Shown: positions 35,936 through 43,979, counted from the stretch's first letter. The stretch is DNA of 64,000 nt from Paenibacillus sp. UNC451MF (GCF_000686845.1 NZ_JMLS01000003.1:62001-126000), one strand, 5' to 3'. The notes: a model not told the origin generated them from the letters alone. Program-made: numbers and translations.

Positions 35936-36745
35936 ATGGAACATCACATCACAATACAAAGCGAATATGCGGAGCTGGCGGCAACTCTTCATTATCCGGC
36001 ATCAACCGGATCCAAGAATCCAATCATTATTATTGCGCATGGATTTATAGGCAATCGGGTTGGTGTGGATCGGCTGTTTGTCAAAGCGGCACGAGAATTC
36101 AGCGACCAAGGCTATATGGTATTACGCTTTGATTATGCTGGATGCGGCGAGAGCACGGGTGAATATGGCTCCGGTGGGATCGATGCTATGATCGACCAGA
36201 CACGCACGGTCATTGATTATGCTTTACAGATTGACTGCGTAGACCCAACCCGTCTCATTTTGTTAGGACATAGCTTGGGAGGCGCCGTATCCGTACTTAC
36301 AGCAGCGAGAGATAAGAGAATTAAATCGTTAGTGTTATGGTCAGCCGTTGCTCATCCCTTTAATGATATTTTGAAAATTATCGGTAAAAAATCATATGAA
36401 GAAGCGGTACAATTAGGCTCTACTGATTATTTGGGTTATTCATTTAAACCAGACTACTTTGAGTCGTTAGCAGGGCATCAGCCGTTGGAACAAACCAGGA
36501 AGTTCTCTGGAGATGTATTAGTGGTTCACGGAACAAGCGATGAAGTGATTCCAGTTGATTATTGCTTCTTGTATCAGAAGCTCTTTTGGCTTAGATCTCA
36601 AGGTCAGTGTGATAAAGAGGTTATTTTTCAAGCGGATCATACGTATTCATCGGGTCAAGCCTATATTCAATTGATTTCAGCAACGAAAAATTGGCTCTTG
36701 TCCTTAGATAAACGCAGAAACGATTGGTATGACTGGACGATTTAA
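35936..36745 (+). CDS. Alpha/beta hydrolase
   Basis: The protein has 269 residues. The nucleophile elbow is GHSLGG at about residue 112, the oxyanion-hole motif is IAHGFIGN, the catalytic Asp is probably in HGTSDEVIP and the His in ADHTYSS. It resembles the YjfP/serine aminopeptidase S33-type esterases. The gene starts 19 bases after cysA with GAGAGGAAG in front, so it appears to be part of the sulfate operon. A role in releasing sulfur from an ester or in an unrelated detoxification is possible; the substrate is unknown. Confidence 0.85.
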   Translation: MEHHITIQSEYAELAATLHYPASTGSKNPIIIIAHGFIGNRVGVDRLFVKAAREFSDQGYMVLRFDYAGCGESTGEYGSGGIDAMIDQTRTVIDYALQIDCVDPTRLILLGHSLGGAVSVLTAARDKRIKSLVLWSAVAHPFNDILKIIGKKSYEEAVQLGSTDYLGYSFKPDYFESLAGHQPLEQTRKFSGDVLVVHGTSDEVIPVDYCFLYQKLFWLRSQGQCDKEVIFQADHTYSSGQAYIQLISATKNWLLSLDKRRNDWYDWTI

Positions 36746-36808
36746 CCTTATTTTTTTAGATTTTAATCCGATAAAAGACATAGGAATAATAAATTGGAGG
36801 GATTGAAA

Positions 36809-37021
36809 ATGGCAAAACCGTTGGAAATCGATGAAGTTTGGAGCAGCAGAATTGTGAACTCTGTAAATGGCTTAGAATATGGAACCGTACAAATTGTTGT
36901 ACATGATGGTAGAATCGTTCAAATCGAACGAACAGAGCGCAAAAGATTTGAATCCGAAGTGGCGCTGAGAGAACAGCAGGTGGTAGATGCAAGACATCAA
37001 GGAAACCGGCGCAAAGGGTAA
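36809..37021 (+). CDS. YezD-like small protein (DUF2292)
   Basis: The protein has 70 residues. The core NGLEYGTVQIVVHDGRIVQIERTE matches the DUF2292/YezD family, short beta-rich proteins that often sit next to sulfate or sulfonate assimilation genes, as is the case here. The start at 36809 follows TTGGAGGG. Biochemical function is not known. The location supports a role in sulfur uptake or its control. Confidence 0.8.
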   Translation: MAKPLEIDEVWSSRIVNSVNGLEYGTVQIVVHDGRIVQIERTERKRFESEVALREQQVVDARHQGNRRKG

Positions 37022-37168
37022 AACAGACGGTTGTCTACCGGTACACCGGAGACTGTTCGAGAATAGTAGTTGATTCGCAGTGCTTTGGCGGATTCGCTAA
37101 CTAGAATCGAGCAGTCTCTTTGTTAGATAGATTCGCAATGGGATTCTAATAAAGAGGAGTTGGATTCG

Positions 37169-37507
37169 ATGATAGCCAATGTGGAGCCGTGGGCGGAATT
37201 GAGCGAGTCGGAAGTATTGAACCTGCCGGATATTCAGTTTGTCACGTATTGCTTTCAAACGTTTGGTTTAAATCGAGGGATTTATAACACAATCGATCAG
37301 TGGCTCTATAATTTCGGTTACCGGGATGTACTCCAGCGACGGAGTGCAACAGTTTCGTTCTTGAATCTGATTCGAGAAAAAAGCGAGAAGGAACGAACGT
37401 CCGGGAGCATCCTTCGCTTTGGCAAAGGCGGCGTAACGAAGCAGCTATATGACTTTATCCATCTTCCTGTTCCGGTGTTTCTTAATCAGAGCTTACTAAC
37501 GGAATAA
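37169..37507 (+). CDS. Hypothetical protein, 112 aa
   Basis: The protein has 112 residues, is soluble and mostly helical. No family is recognised. Features are LSESEVLNLPDIQFVTYCFQ at the N-terminus, the aromatic stretch NTIDQWLYNFGYRDVLQRRS and a basic C-terminal half. The start at 37169 lies nine bases after GAGGAG; a TTG at 37160 directly abuts it. A strong terminator follows at 37555. It is the last gene before that terminator and could be the end of the sulfate operon, although the 147 bases in front of it contain a hairpin and short repeats and may hold its own promoter. Confidence 0.65.
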   Translation: MIANVEPWAELSESEVLNLPDIQFVTYCFQTFGLNRGIYNTIDQWLYNFGYRDVLQRRSATVSFLNLIREKSEKERTSGSILRFGKGGVTKQLYDFIHLPVPVFLNQSLLTE

Positions 37508-37554
37508 TATATCGAACTATGTACCTATACCTGATGATACAGGGAAAGGAATGT

Positions 37555-37585
37555 AAAAGACAAAGCCTGGGCGCTTTGTCTTTTT
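37555..37585. terminator. Bidirectional terminator
   Basis: A perfect 12-bp stem AAAAGACAAAGC/GCTTTGTCTTTT lies between the sulfate-side genes and the convergent DMT transporter gene. Confidence 0.93.
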
Positions 37586-37606
37586 GTAATTCCATATTTC
37601 AAAAGT

Positions 37607-38509
37607 TTAATGCGCTTTTTGCGGCTCGTAACGAACGTGATTGTTTCTCAAAAAGACCCACACTCCAAGAATGAGAAGGAATCCGGCTAGAATCTGAACC
37701 CAATTGATGGACTCCCCAAGCATCATCCACGCTAGAAGTGTCGCCCCTATAGGCTCACCCAATACAGCACTGGATACAGATGCGGCATTAACATATTTCA
37801 ACAGCCAGTTGAATAGGATGTGCCCGAATACTGTAGGCACCAAAGCTAACAGCAAAAATAAACCCCACTCATTGAACGAATAATGAACAAAAGAATAGCT
37901 ATTAAATCCGTTGTAAATGGCAAAACAAATACCTGCCACGAAGAAAACGACAAAGCTATATAACAACGAAGAAATATGCTTGCTAAGCTTTTGACCTAAT
38001 AACATATGAACGGCTACGGCCGCGGTACCCAAGAGCGAGAGGAGGTCTCCTTGTAAGGCAGTCCCCGAAATTGAAAAATCTTTCGCCCCAATCATCATCG
38101 CGGCGAACACAGCCAGACAGATGCCGGCAACAGCCGCTGCGGTTGTTCTTTCACGATAAACCAAAAATGCCCCCGCAAGAACGAAAATAGGCTCCAAGGT
38201 TAACAATACAGTTGAGCTTGCCACGGAAGTATATCTTAGTGACGCCATCCACAGTAAGAAATGCAAACCCAGGGCAATGCCGGAACCAATTAGAAATAAC
38301 CAATCCTTTCCAGATAACTTTTTTATTTCTGGAATATACTTCCACATAATAGGTAACATTAGAAGATTCGTGAAAAAGAGCCTGTACATCCCAGATACGG
38401 ATATGGGTGCAGCAGAAAGCTTGACGAAGATGGACGAGAACGAGATGGCTATAATCCCTGCCGTAAATATTATCCATAAAGGGACAGGACTTCTTTTGCT
38501 GGTATTCAT
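37607..38509 (-). CDS. EamA/DMT family transporter
   Basis: The protein has 300 residues with ten predicted membrane segments in two EamA repeats. The second repeat contains SSAVLGEPIGATLLAWMMLGE, the usual E-P motif of the family. Such proteins export metabolites or amino acids; the cargo here is unknown. GGGGGAA precedes the ATG. It diverges from the amino acid ABC transporter genes, with 163 bases between them. Confidence 0.88.
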   Translation of the reverse strand: MNTSKRSPVPLWIIFTAGIIAISFSSIFVKLSAAPISVSGMYRLFFTNLLMLPIMWKYIPEIKKLSGKDWLFLIGSGIALGLHFLLWMASLRYTSVASSTVLLTLEPIFVLAGAFLVYRERTTAAAVAGICLAVFAAMMIGAKDFSISGTALQGDLLSLLGTAAVAVHMLLGQKLSKHISSLLYSFVVFFVAGICFAIYNGFNSYSFVHYSFNEWGLFLLLALVPTVFGHILFNWLLKYVNAASVSSAVLGEPIGATLLAWMMLGESINWVQILAGFLLILGVWVFLRNNHVRYEPQKAH

Positions 38510-38612
38510 TGCTATTCCCCCGATAGTAGCTGCTTCAAAACCTTTTTATTATACTAGACTATAAGGGTAAAATGCTAGATTAGATCTCATATTTATAGTC
38601 AATATAACGTTA

Positions 38613-38641
38613 TTGTCAAATAGGGGTATGTGGGATATAAT
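38613..38641 (+). promoter_or_regulatory. Promoter of the amino acid ABC transporter operon
   Basis: TTGTCA (38613-38618) and TATAAT (38636-38641) are 17 bases apart, 31 bases before the start codon. No T-box or riboswitch is apparent in the short leader. Confidence 0.75.
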
Positions 38642-38672
38642 GTTGAAGTTATTTAGAAAGGAGAATTGACCA

Positions 38673-39512
38673 ATGTTTAAATCTAAAGCTCTTATTCTTA
38701 TGTTGTTAAGTCTAGTTTTGGTTCTTTCGGCGTGCGGACAAAAGCCTGCTGCTGATTCCGCTAATTCGAACGGTGCACAGCCGGAAGCGGCGAAAGCAAC
38801 GAAGCTTGAGCAAATTAAAAAGGCGGGCAAAATTGTTGTAGGTACTAGCGCCGATTATCCTCCTTACGAGTTTCATAAAGAAGTGAACGGTAAGGATACG
38901 ATCGTTGGCTTCGATATCGAAATCGCAAAAGCCGTTGCTAAGGATCTGGGTGTGACACTTGAAATCAAGGACTTGAAGTATGAAGGCTTGCTTGCTGCAC
39001 TGGAAGCCGGCAATATCGATTTCATCATCTCCGGGATGACACCGACTCCGGAGCGTCAGCAAAGTGTAGACTTTACCAAAATTTACTACACTGCTGTTCA
39101 AACGACTGTAGTTCGTGCCGAAGACAAAGATAAATTCAAATCGGTTGACGATTTGAAAGGCAAGAGAGTTGGAGCACAAAAAGGCGCAACTCAAGAACAA
39201 ATCGTAACCAAGCAAATGCCAGGTTCGGAAATGAAGTCTTTAGGTAAAATATCCGATTTGATGCTGGATTTGAAAAATAAGAAAACGGACGCACTTGTAG
39301 TAGAACTGCCAGTAGCAACGGCTTATTTGTCTAAAAACCCAGACTTGGTCGTCTCAGATATCAAATTGTCGACAGAAGACAGTGGTTCTGCGATTGCAGT
39401 GAAGAAAGGTAGCTCCGATTTAGTGGACGCTATGAACACTTCGTTGGACAAGCTGATGAATGATAAGACCGTGGATAAATTTGTAATGGAAGCCAACGAT
39501 TTGGTGGAATAA
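38673..39512 (+). CDS. Polar amino acid ABC transporter substrate-binding lipoprotein
   Basis: The protein has 279 residues. The lipobox is VLSACGQK. The family 3 fold shows GTSADYPPYEF, VGFDIEIAKAVAKDLGV, DFIISGMTPTPERQQSVDF and the later VGAQKGATQEQ. These motifs fit glutamine, arginine, lysine/ornithine or cystine binding proteins; the ligand cannot be fixed. AGAAAGGAG precedes the ATG. A hairpin in the gap to the permease gene could raise the level of this protein over the membrane parts. Confidence 0.92.
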   Translation: MFKSKALILMLLSLVLVLSACGQKPAADSANSNGAQPEAAKATKLEQIKKAGKIVVGTSADYPPYEFHKEVNGKDTIVGFDIEIAKAVAKDLGVTLEIKDLKYEGLLAALEAGNIDFIISGMTPTPERQQSVDFTKIYYTAVQTTVVRAEDKDKFKSVDDLKGKRVGAQKGATQEQIVTKQMPGSEMKSLGKISDLMLDLKNKKTDALVVELPVATAYLSKNPDLVVSDIKLSTEDSGSAIAVKKGSSDLVDAMNTSLDKLMNDKTVDKFVMEANDLVE

Positions 39513-39526
39513 TAAGATCAAGCACG

Positions 39527-39567
39527 CAAACAAAAACCTGTGCGGATACCCGACGGGTTTTTGTTTG
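39527..39567 (+). terminator. Hairpin after the amino acid binding protein gene
   Basis: A 12-bp stem CAAACAAAAACC/GGTTTTTGTTTG lies between the binding protein and permease genes. The 3' arm itself is T-rich, but no long T-run follows, so partial termination or protection of the upstream message is more likely than a full stop. Confidence 0.55.
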
Positions 39568-39599
39568 GTTTATCACAATATGAAGAAGGAGCCGATCCG

Positions 39600-40280
39600 G
39601 TGGATTTTTCTTTTTTGCCTAAGTATTATATGTTCTTCTTGAACGGGGCCAAGGTAACCTTGCTGTTGTCTTTGTTTACCGTCATCCTCGGCGTTATTCT
39701 CGGAGTTATTTTGGCTTTGATGCGCCAATCCCGAATAGCTCCCTTGAAAATGATCGCTACCGCATACATCGAGTTCATTAGAGGGACTCCGTTGTTGGTC
39801 CAGTTGTTTTTGTTTTACTACGGGTTACCGAAGCTGGGGATCGAATTTCCGGATGTCCCTGCACTCGGAACGGCATTTCCCGAGTTTATGGCGGGAGTCG
39901 TGGCACTTTCAGTAAACAGCGCCGCATATGTTGCGGAAACGTTCCGTGCAGGTATTCAAGCTATCGATAAAGGTCAGATGGAAGCTGCTAGATCTCTAGG
40001 GATGCCTCACAGCATGGCCATGCGGTTTATTATTTTGCCTCAAGCGATTCGCAACGTGCTTCCTGCGCTGGGTAATGAGTTTATCGTCATTATTAAGGAA
40101 TCGTCCATCGTTTCCGTTATCGGAATTAGTGAACTGATGTACAATGCAGATACGGTTCGCGGGAACTCATTCCGTCCGTTTGAGCCGCTTATCATCGTTG
40201 CGATCATTTACTTTGTCATCACCTTCACGTTATCCAAAATTCTCGGAATTGCCGAAAGGAGGATGAGGACTTCTGATTAA
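39600..40280 (+). CDS. Amino acid ABC transporter permease, GlnP/HisM type
   Basis: The protein has 226 residues and about five membrane segments. The family signature [19 protein letters not shown] and the coupling loop [22 protein letters not shown] are clear. The start is GTG at 39600 with AAGGAG eight bases upstream, giving the usual beginning [16 protein letters not shown]; the frame is open 20 codons further but that part overlaps the hairpin. The ATPase gene overlaps its end. Confidence 0.92.
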   Translation: MDFSFLPKYYMFFLNGAKVTLLLSLFTVILGVILGVILALMRQSRIAPLKMIATAYIEFIRGTPLLVQLFLFYYGLPKLGIEFPDVPALGTAFPEFMAGVVALSVNSAAYVAETFRAGIQAIDKGQMEAARSLGMPHSMAMRFIILPQAIRNVLPALGNEFIVIIKESSIVSVIGISELMYNADTVRGNSFRPFEPLIIVAIIYFVITFTLSKILGIAERRMRTSD

Positions 40281-40995
40281 AGTTACGGATTTGCGCAAAT
40301 CATTTGGGGACAATGTCGTTCTAAACGGGATCGATATTGACATTGCAAAAGGGGAAGTCGTTGTTGTCATTGGTCCTAGCGGCTCAGGTAAAAGTACGTT
40401 TCTGCGCTGCTTGAACCTGTTGGAGCAGCCGACAGGAGGCGACGTCATATTTGAAGGAACCTCATTGCTTAAAGGAAAAGCGAATATTAATCAGCTTCGT
40501 CAAAAGATGGGGATGGTATTTCAACAGTTCAATCTATTTCCTCACATGACTGTTCTGGAAAATATTACATTGGCTCCTCGTAAGCTTAAGAAAATGAGCG
40601 TAGACGAGGCGAACAAAATTGCTCATGACCTTCTCCGCAAAATCGGATTGACGGACAAAGCAGACCGGTATCCCGGGCAGCTGTCCGGCGGTCAGAAACA
40701 AAGAATCGCCATCGCCCGTGCATTAGCAATGTCCCCTGACATGCTGCTGTTCGATGAGCCTACTAGTGCACTCGATCCGGAAATGGTCGGAGAAGTGCTT
40801 GATGTCATGAAGCAGCTCGCTAAGGATGGAATGACGATGATAGTTGTTACGCATGAGATGGGGTTCGCACGTGAAGTGGGCAGCCGTCTCGTCTTCATGG
40901 ATGGTGGCAAAATTATCGAGCAGGGGAATCCGACAGAAGTATTCTCGAATCCCCAGCAAGCTAGAACGAAAGAGTTTCTGGGCAAGGTTCTTTAG
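40273..40995 (+). CDS. Amino acid ABC transporter ATPase, GlnQ type
   Basis: The protein has about 240 residues. Walker A is [11 protein letters not shown], the Q-loop is [11 protein letters not shown], the signature is LSGGQKQR, Walker B is [12 protein letters not shown] and the switch His is in VTHEMGFA. An in-frame TGA at 40264-40266 limits the start. The first usual start codon, TTG at 40291, would delete the first strand (IKVTDL) and has no ribosome binding site. CTG at 40273 lies nine bases after AGGAGG and gives the family-typical beginning [15 protein letters not shown] at 40276 is the alternative. The gene overlaps the permease stop by eight bases. Confidence 0.85.
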   Translation: MIKVTDLRKSFGDNVVLNGIDIDIAKGEVVVVIGPSGSGKSTFLRCLNLLEQPTGGDVIFEGTSLLKGKANINQLRQKMGMVFQQFNLFPHMTVLENITLAPRKLKKMSVDEANKIAHDLLRKIGLTDKADRYPGQLSGGQKQRIAIARALAMSPDMLLFDEPTSALDPEMVGEVLDVMKQLAKDGMTMIVVTHEMGFAREVGSRLVFMDGGKIIEQGNPTEVFSNPQQARTKEFLGKVL

Positions 40996-41014
40996 CCTGA
41001 CCGCCTGAAAATCC

Positions 41015-41755
41015 TTATTTTCTATAAGCGACAGGAGCGCCGTGATAAATCGCGGTTCCAACCGGCTCTCCTTCGCATATTGCTTTCATGGAACCCGCCT
41101 GATCGAAGTTGAAGACGAATACTGGCAGCTTATAATCTCTCGCCAATATAAAGGCGGATTGATCCATAACGGTCAGATTTTGATTTAATACTTCATCGTA
41201 TGGCAAGGTGGCGTAAGCCCTTGCAGACGGATTTGTCCGCGGGTCACTATCCAATACCCCATTAACCCCTTGCTTAGCTACCAGAATAGCGTCACAACTC
41301 ACCTCCAAAGCGCGCTGCACCGATGGATAATCCGTAGTGACATAGGGTTGACCATTACCTCCAGCAAAAATAACGATATACCCTTTCTCTAAGTGGTGGA
41401 TAGCTCGTAATCGAATGTAGGGCTCCGCAACGGAGTTCACAGGGAAAGATGACATTACTCGGACTTCTTTGCCGGTTTTATGCTTCAGAACACCTCTTAG
41501 CATTAAGCTGTTAATGACCGTGGCCAATGTCCCGATATTATCCGCTTCAACACGCTCAATGCCCCAATGTTCAGCCATATTGCCTCTGAAAATATTCCCG
41601 CCGCCGATAACGATAGAAACCTCTATTCCCATTTCAACTACAGCCAAAATTTCCTTCGCAATATGCTCCAACCGATCTGGATCGAATCCAAACTCGTTAC
41701 CTCCGGCAACAGCTCCACCGCTAAGCTTGATCAAAATGCGTTTGTACTTGGACAT
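41015..41755 (-). CDS. UMP kinase paralog (amino acid kinase family), divergent
   Basis: The protein has 246 residues. The fold and order of motifs are those of PyrH: KRILIKLSGGAVAG at the start, VIGGGNIFRG, ATVINSLMLRGVL, EPYIRLRAIHHLEKGYIVIF, VNGVLDSDPR and MDQSAFILARD. Several positions conserved in housekeeping UMP kinases differ: LSGE reads LSGG, and the UMP-binding TGNPFFTTD reads NGQPYVTTD. The usual pyrH context (tsf, frr) is absent, so this is probably a second copy with changed specificity. The ATG at 41755 follows GGAGGTG; upstream are a terminator and a leader ORF that suggest attenuation. Confidence 0.8.
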   Translation of the reverse strand: MSKYKRILIKLSGGAVAGGNEFGFDPDRLEHIAKEILAVVEMGIEVSIVIGGGNIFRGNMAEHWGIERVEADNIGTLATVINSLMLRGVLKHKTGKEVRVMSSFPVNSVAEPYIRLRAIHHLEKGYIVIFAGGNGQPYVTTDYPSVQRALEVSCDAILVAKQGVNGVLDSDPRTNPSARAYATLPYDEVLNQNLTVMDQSAFILARDYKLPVFVFNFDQAGSMKAICEGEPVGTAIYHGAPVAYRK

Positions 41756-41805
41756 GGATAGCACCTCCACAATGAATGAGATCACTTGGACTTTAAACCT
41801 TGGGC

Positions 41806-41840
41806 AAAAAAAAGAACTAAAGCACAGGGCCTTAGTTCTT
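41806..41840 (-). terminator. Intrinsic terminator inside the UMP-kinase leader
   Basis: On the minus strand AAGAACTAA and TTAGTTCTT form a 9-bp perfect stem with an 11-base loop, followed by a run of about eight T. It lies 50 bases upstream of the UMP-kinase start codon and has no T-run on the other strand, so it acts only on the leader transcript. The stop codon of the leader ORF (TAA) lies in its 5' arm. Confidence 0.8.
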
Positions 41841-41909
41841 ATAAACGAAATCATATGAAATAGGAAAGAGCAGCTTAGACGACCTGAACGACTCAAGAAT
41901 TGGATTCAT
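41832..41909 (-). CDS. Leader peptide, 25 aa, in front of the UMP-kinase paralog
   Basis: The ORF starts ATG at 41909, eight bases after AGGAAGGAG, and encodes MNPILESFRSSKLL followed by FPISYDFVYKN. Its stop codon falls within the 5' arm of the terminator, so a ribosome finishing or stalling on it would prevent the hairpin. The peptide has no run of one amino acid that would mark a classical amino acid attenuator; stalling caused by a drug or nucleotide shortage is thinkable. The coding reality is inferred from position and ribosome binding site. Confidence 0.6.
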   Translation of the reverse strand: MNPILESFRSSKLLFPISYDFVYKN

Positions 41910-41944
41910 GACATCGGCTCCTTCCTAAATTAACCATTTAGAGT

Positions 41945-41973
41945 AGCATAGCAGATGAGGAACAGCTTTTCAA
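41945..41973 (-). promoter_or_regulatory. Sigma-A promoter of the leader/UMP-kinase transcript
   Basis: On the minus strand TTGAAA (41968-41973) and TATGCT (41945-41950) are 17 bases apart. Transcription would begin near 41938, about 30 bases before the leader ORF. Confidence 0.7.
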
Positions 41974-41976
41974 TTA

Positions 41977-43155
41977 TTATTTTAAGTCAGAATGTATGCT
42001 TTTTTTGAACTCATCACGGATCGCTTTCAATACGTCTGGGTTGGCAATCGCATCATAAGCTGTATGGGCCAATACCTTAGCGCCAAGCAGCATTCCATCA
42101 AAAGCTCGGTCCTTCATCGCCAGGTCGCGGAATTCTTTGGTATGAAGCAGGTGGACCTCATCAACAACCTTGATATAAGGATGGATAGTAGGACAATGTC
42201 TCGATACGTTTCCGAGATCGACAGAGCCGTGATCCTTACCGTACTGGATTTCTTCCTCTTTAACGCCCATTGCTATTAAGTTGTTGGTAAACAGGTCGGA
42301 TAACGTCTGATTGGTAATCAGCTCGTCATAGGAGAACTCGTAATTCGAGGTTTTAAGTGCGCATCCCGTTTGGATAGCTGCCCCTTCGGCACAACGCAGC
42401 ACTTTTTGCACCACTTCATCGGTGTAAGGACGGTTGGACGACCGTACATAAAATTGTGCCGATGCATAGTCCGGGATAATATTAGCTGCTTTCCCGCCCT
42501 CAGGAATAATTCCATGGATGCGAACATGGCTCTGCAGCTGCTGTCTTAATGCATTGATGGATTGAAAAAGAAGCAGGACGGCATCCAAAGCATTGACACC
42601 TTCATAAGGACTTGCCGCGGCATGAGCTGCTTTGCCGAAATATTCGAACTGAATGGCATCCATGGCCAGCGATTCTCCGGACTTTTCATATGTATAATAA
42701 GGATGTGCCATCAGCGCAAAATCGACGTCATCGAATAAGCCTTCTGCCGACATGGGTACCTTGGCTCCTTTAGTTTCTTCAGCCGGCGTACCGTAAACGC
42801 GAATCGTACCGCCCAGCTCGTCGATTACTGATTTTAACCCAATTGCCGCAGCGATACCCATGGTTCCTATGATATGATGACCACAGGCATGTCCAAGGTC
42901 GGCTAGTGCATCATATTCGCATAGAAAAGCGACGATAGGGCCCGGCTTTCCGCTCGAGTATGTACCCATAAATGCAGTCGGCAAATCCAAAACTGGATTT
43001 TGAATCTCAAACCCGTGAACCCTTAGCTCATCCATCAGTCGGCGAGAGGCCAGCCATTCTTCGTGCCCTAGCTCAGGGTTTTCACCGATAAACCGGGAGA
43101 TTTGGATGAAGCTATCTGCATGTTGATCGATGGTTGCTGCGATTGTTGTTTTCAT
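41977..43155 (-). CDS. M20 family amidohydrolase/peptidase
   Basis: The protein has 392 residues. The metal-site motifs of the M20D group are visible: LGHACGHHIIGT with Cys and His ligands, GTPAEETKGAK with the catalytic Glu pair, and FEYFGKAAHAA at the start of the dimerisation domain. Related enzymes hydrolyse N-acyl amino acids, p-aminobenzoyl-glutamate or small dipeptides. AGGAGT precedes the ATG. The promoter of the UMP-kinase leader lies directly after its stop codon. Confidence 0.9.
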   Translation of the reverse strand: MKTTIAATIDQHADSFIQISRFIGENPELGHEEWLASRRLMDELRVHGFEIQNPVLDLPTAFMGTYSSGKPGPIVAFLCEYDALADLGHACGHHIIGTMGIAAAIGLKSVIDELGGTIRVYGTPAEETKGAKVPMSAEGLFDDVDFALMAHPYYTYEKSGESLAMDAIQFEYFGKAAHAAASPYEGVNALDAVLLLFQSINALRQQLQSHVRIHGIIPEGGKAANIIPDYASAQFYVRSSNRPYTDEVVQKVLRCAEGAAIQTGCALKTSNYEFSYDELITNQTLSDLFTNNLIAMGVKEEEIQYGKDHGSVDLGNVSRHCPTIHPYIKVVDEVHLLHTKEFRDLAMKDRAFDGMLLGAKVLAHTAYDAIANPDVLKAIRDEFKKSIHSDLK

Positions 43156-43204
43156 GATTTCTCATACTCCTTTGGTGTGCCATCAGAATATTATCATTAT
43201 ATAC

Positions 43205-43247
43205 AAAAAGACCTCCTCTGCCCAATAAGGATAGGGGAGGAGATCTT
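43205..43247 (-). terminator. Terminator of the small gene at 43269
   Basis: On the minus strand AAGATCTCCTC pairs with GAGGAGGTCTT, with an inner CCC/GGG pairing, followed by TTTTTG. It separates the small gene from the M20 gene. Confidence 0.75.
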
Positions 43248-43268
43248 CATTATTATGCTAAATAAATT

Positions 43269-43460
43269 TTATTGAACTGTTCTCCGTTTGGGGTCAAGTA
43301 AAATTTGATCTTCCAATGACCGTTTGATTTTACTCATGGCATCTACTTCCAATTGATGGTTCTGAGGAAAACGTACACCGGTTAAAGCTAAAGCCTCATT
43401 TAACGTTAATTCAACTGAAATGGTTTGTTTTCCCTGCTGGTTTTGAGCTTCATAAGCCAT
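43269..43460 (-). CDS. Small protein, 63 aa, unknown
   Basis: The protein has 63 residues, beginning MAYEAQNQQGKQTISVELTL, and is soluble. The start at 43460 is set by AAAGGAG eleven bases upstream; the frame is open 40 codons further without a good site. The segment VELTLNEALALTGVRF looks like a short strand followed by a helix. I do not recognise a family. Its neighbour upstream is a Spo0E-like gene, and a terminator follows. Confidence 0.65.
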   Translation of the reverse strand: MAYEAQNQQGKQTISVELTLNEALALTGVRFPQNHQLEVDAMSKIKRSLEDQILLDPKRRTVQ

Positions 43461-43603
43461 ATTGTATCGCTCCTTTACATGATCGTTATGCTGTATCAAG
43501 ATAGGGGATTCCAGCTGCAATGAGAGTGCCATGTCAGCAAAAAAACCTTGATTTTGCTTGATTTCAATATAACACATCATGTAATGTTTATCAAGGGCGA
43601 CTT

Positions 43604-43801
43604 CTAAAAAGAGGCACTGTTTTTACGAGTGCTTGTCCTGTGATATTTCATCCTTCTTTGCTGTAAAGTGACAACTAAATAATCAATTTGCTGACTTAAT
43701 TCGACCACCCGGGGATCTACCAAGCTTCCGGTTTTTTCCACCAACTGATATAATCGGCTTTGCATTTGCTCCATATTTCGCTTCAGCAATACATCGTCCA
43801 T
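43604..43801 (-). CDS. Spo0E-like aspartyl-phosphate phosphatase
   Basis: The protein has 65 residues and is predicted to form two helices. The segment VVELSQQIDYLVVTLQQ contains the S-Q-Q-x-D spacing of the Spo0E family, in which Asp attacks the phosphoryl group of Spo0A-P. It would delay sporulation. A short basic tail follows. The ribosome binding site (ATAGGA) is weak. The gene supports a spore-forming host. Confidence 0.75.
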   Translation of the reverse strand: MDDVLLKRNMEQMQSRLYQLVEKTGSLVDPRVVELSQQIDYLVVTLQQRRMKYHRTSTRKNSASF

Positions 43802-43881
43802 TTTTTCCTATATCCCCATTCGATAACATTTTTTTCCTCACATCGAGCTATTATAATATGAACTGCATGTAAAATATGTAA

Positions 43882-43897
43882 AACGCTGTCGAGCGTT
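43882..43897. repeat. Inverted repeat in the divergent small-gene promoter region
   Basis: A perfect 6-bp inverted repeat AACGCT/AGCGTT with spacer GTCG lies between the Spo0E-like gene and the small gene at 43980, close to TATAAT at 43852-43857. It could be an operator; this is unproven. Confidence 0.35.
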
Positions 43898-43979
43898 ATG
43901 TTAAAGTTTGATTACAAAAAACATACAAAATACGGAAATGGAAATACTAAATTCTACATGCAGAGGGGGTGAATGATCG

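Noticed and set aside
38510-38672. T-box or amino acid riboswitch before the amino acid importer
   Set aside because: The leader after the promoter is only about 25 bases, too short for either.
41755-41896. N-terminal extension of the UMP-kinase paralog up to a TTG at 41896
   Set aside because: The extra stretch reads through the leader terminator in another frame than the leader ORF, and GGAGGTG stands just before the ATG at 41755.
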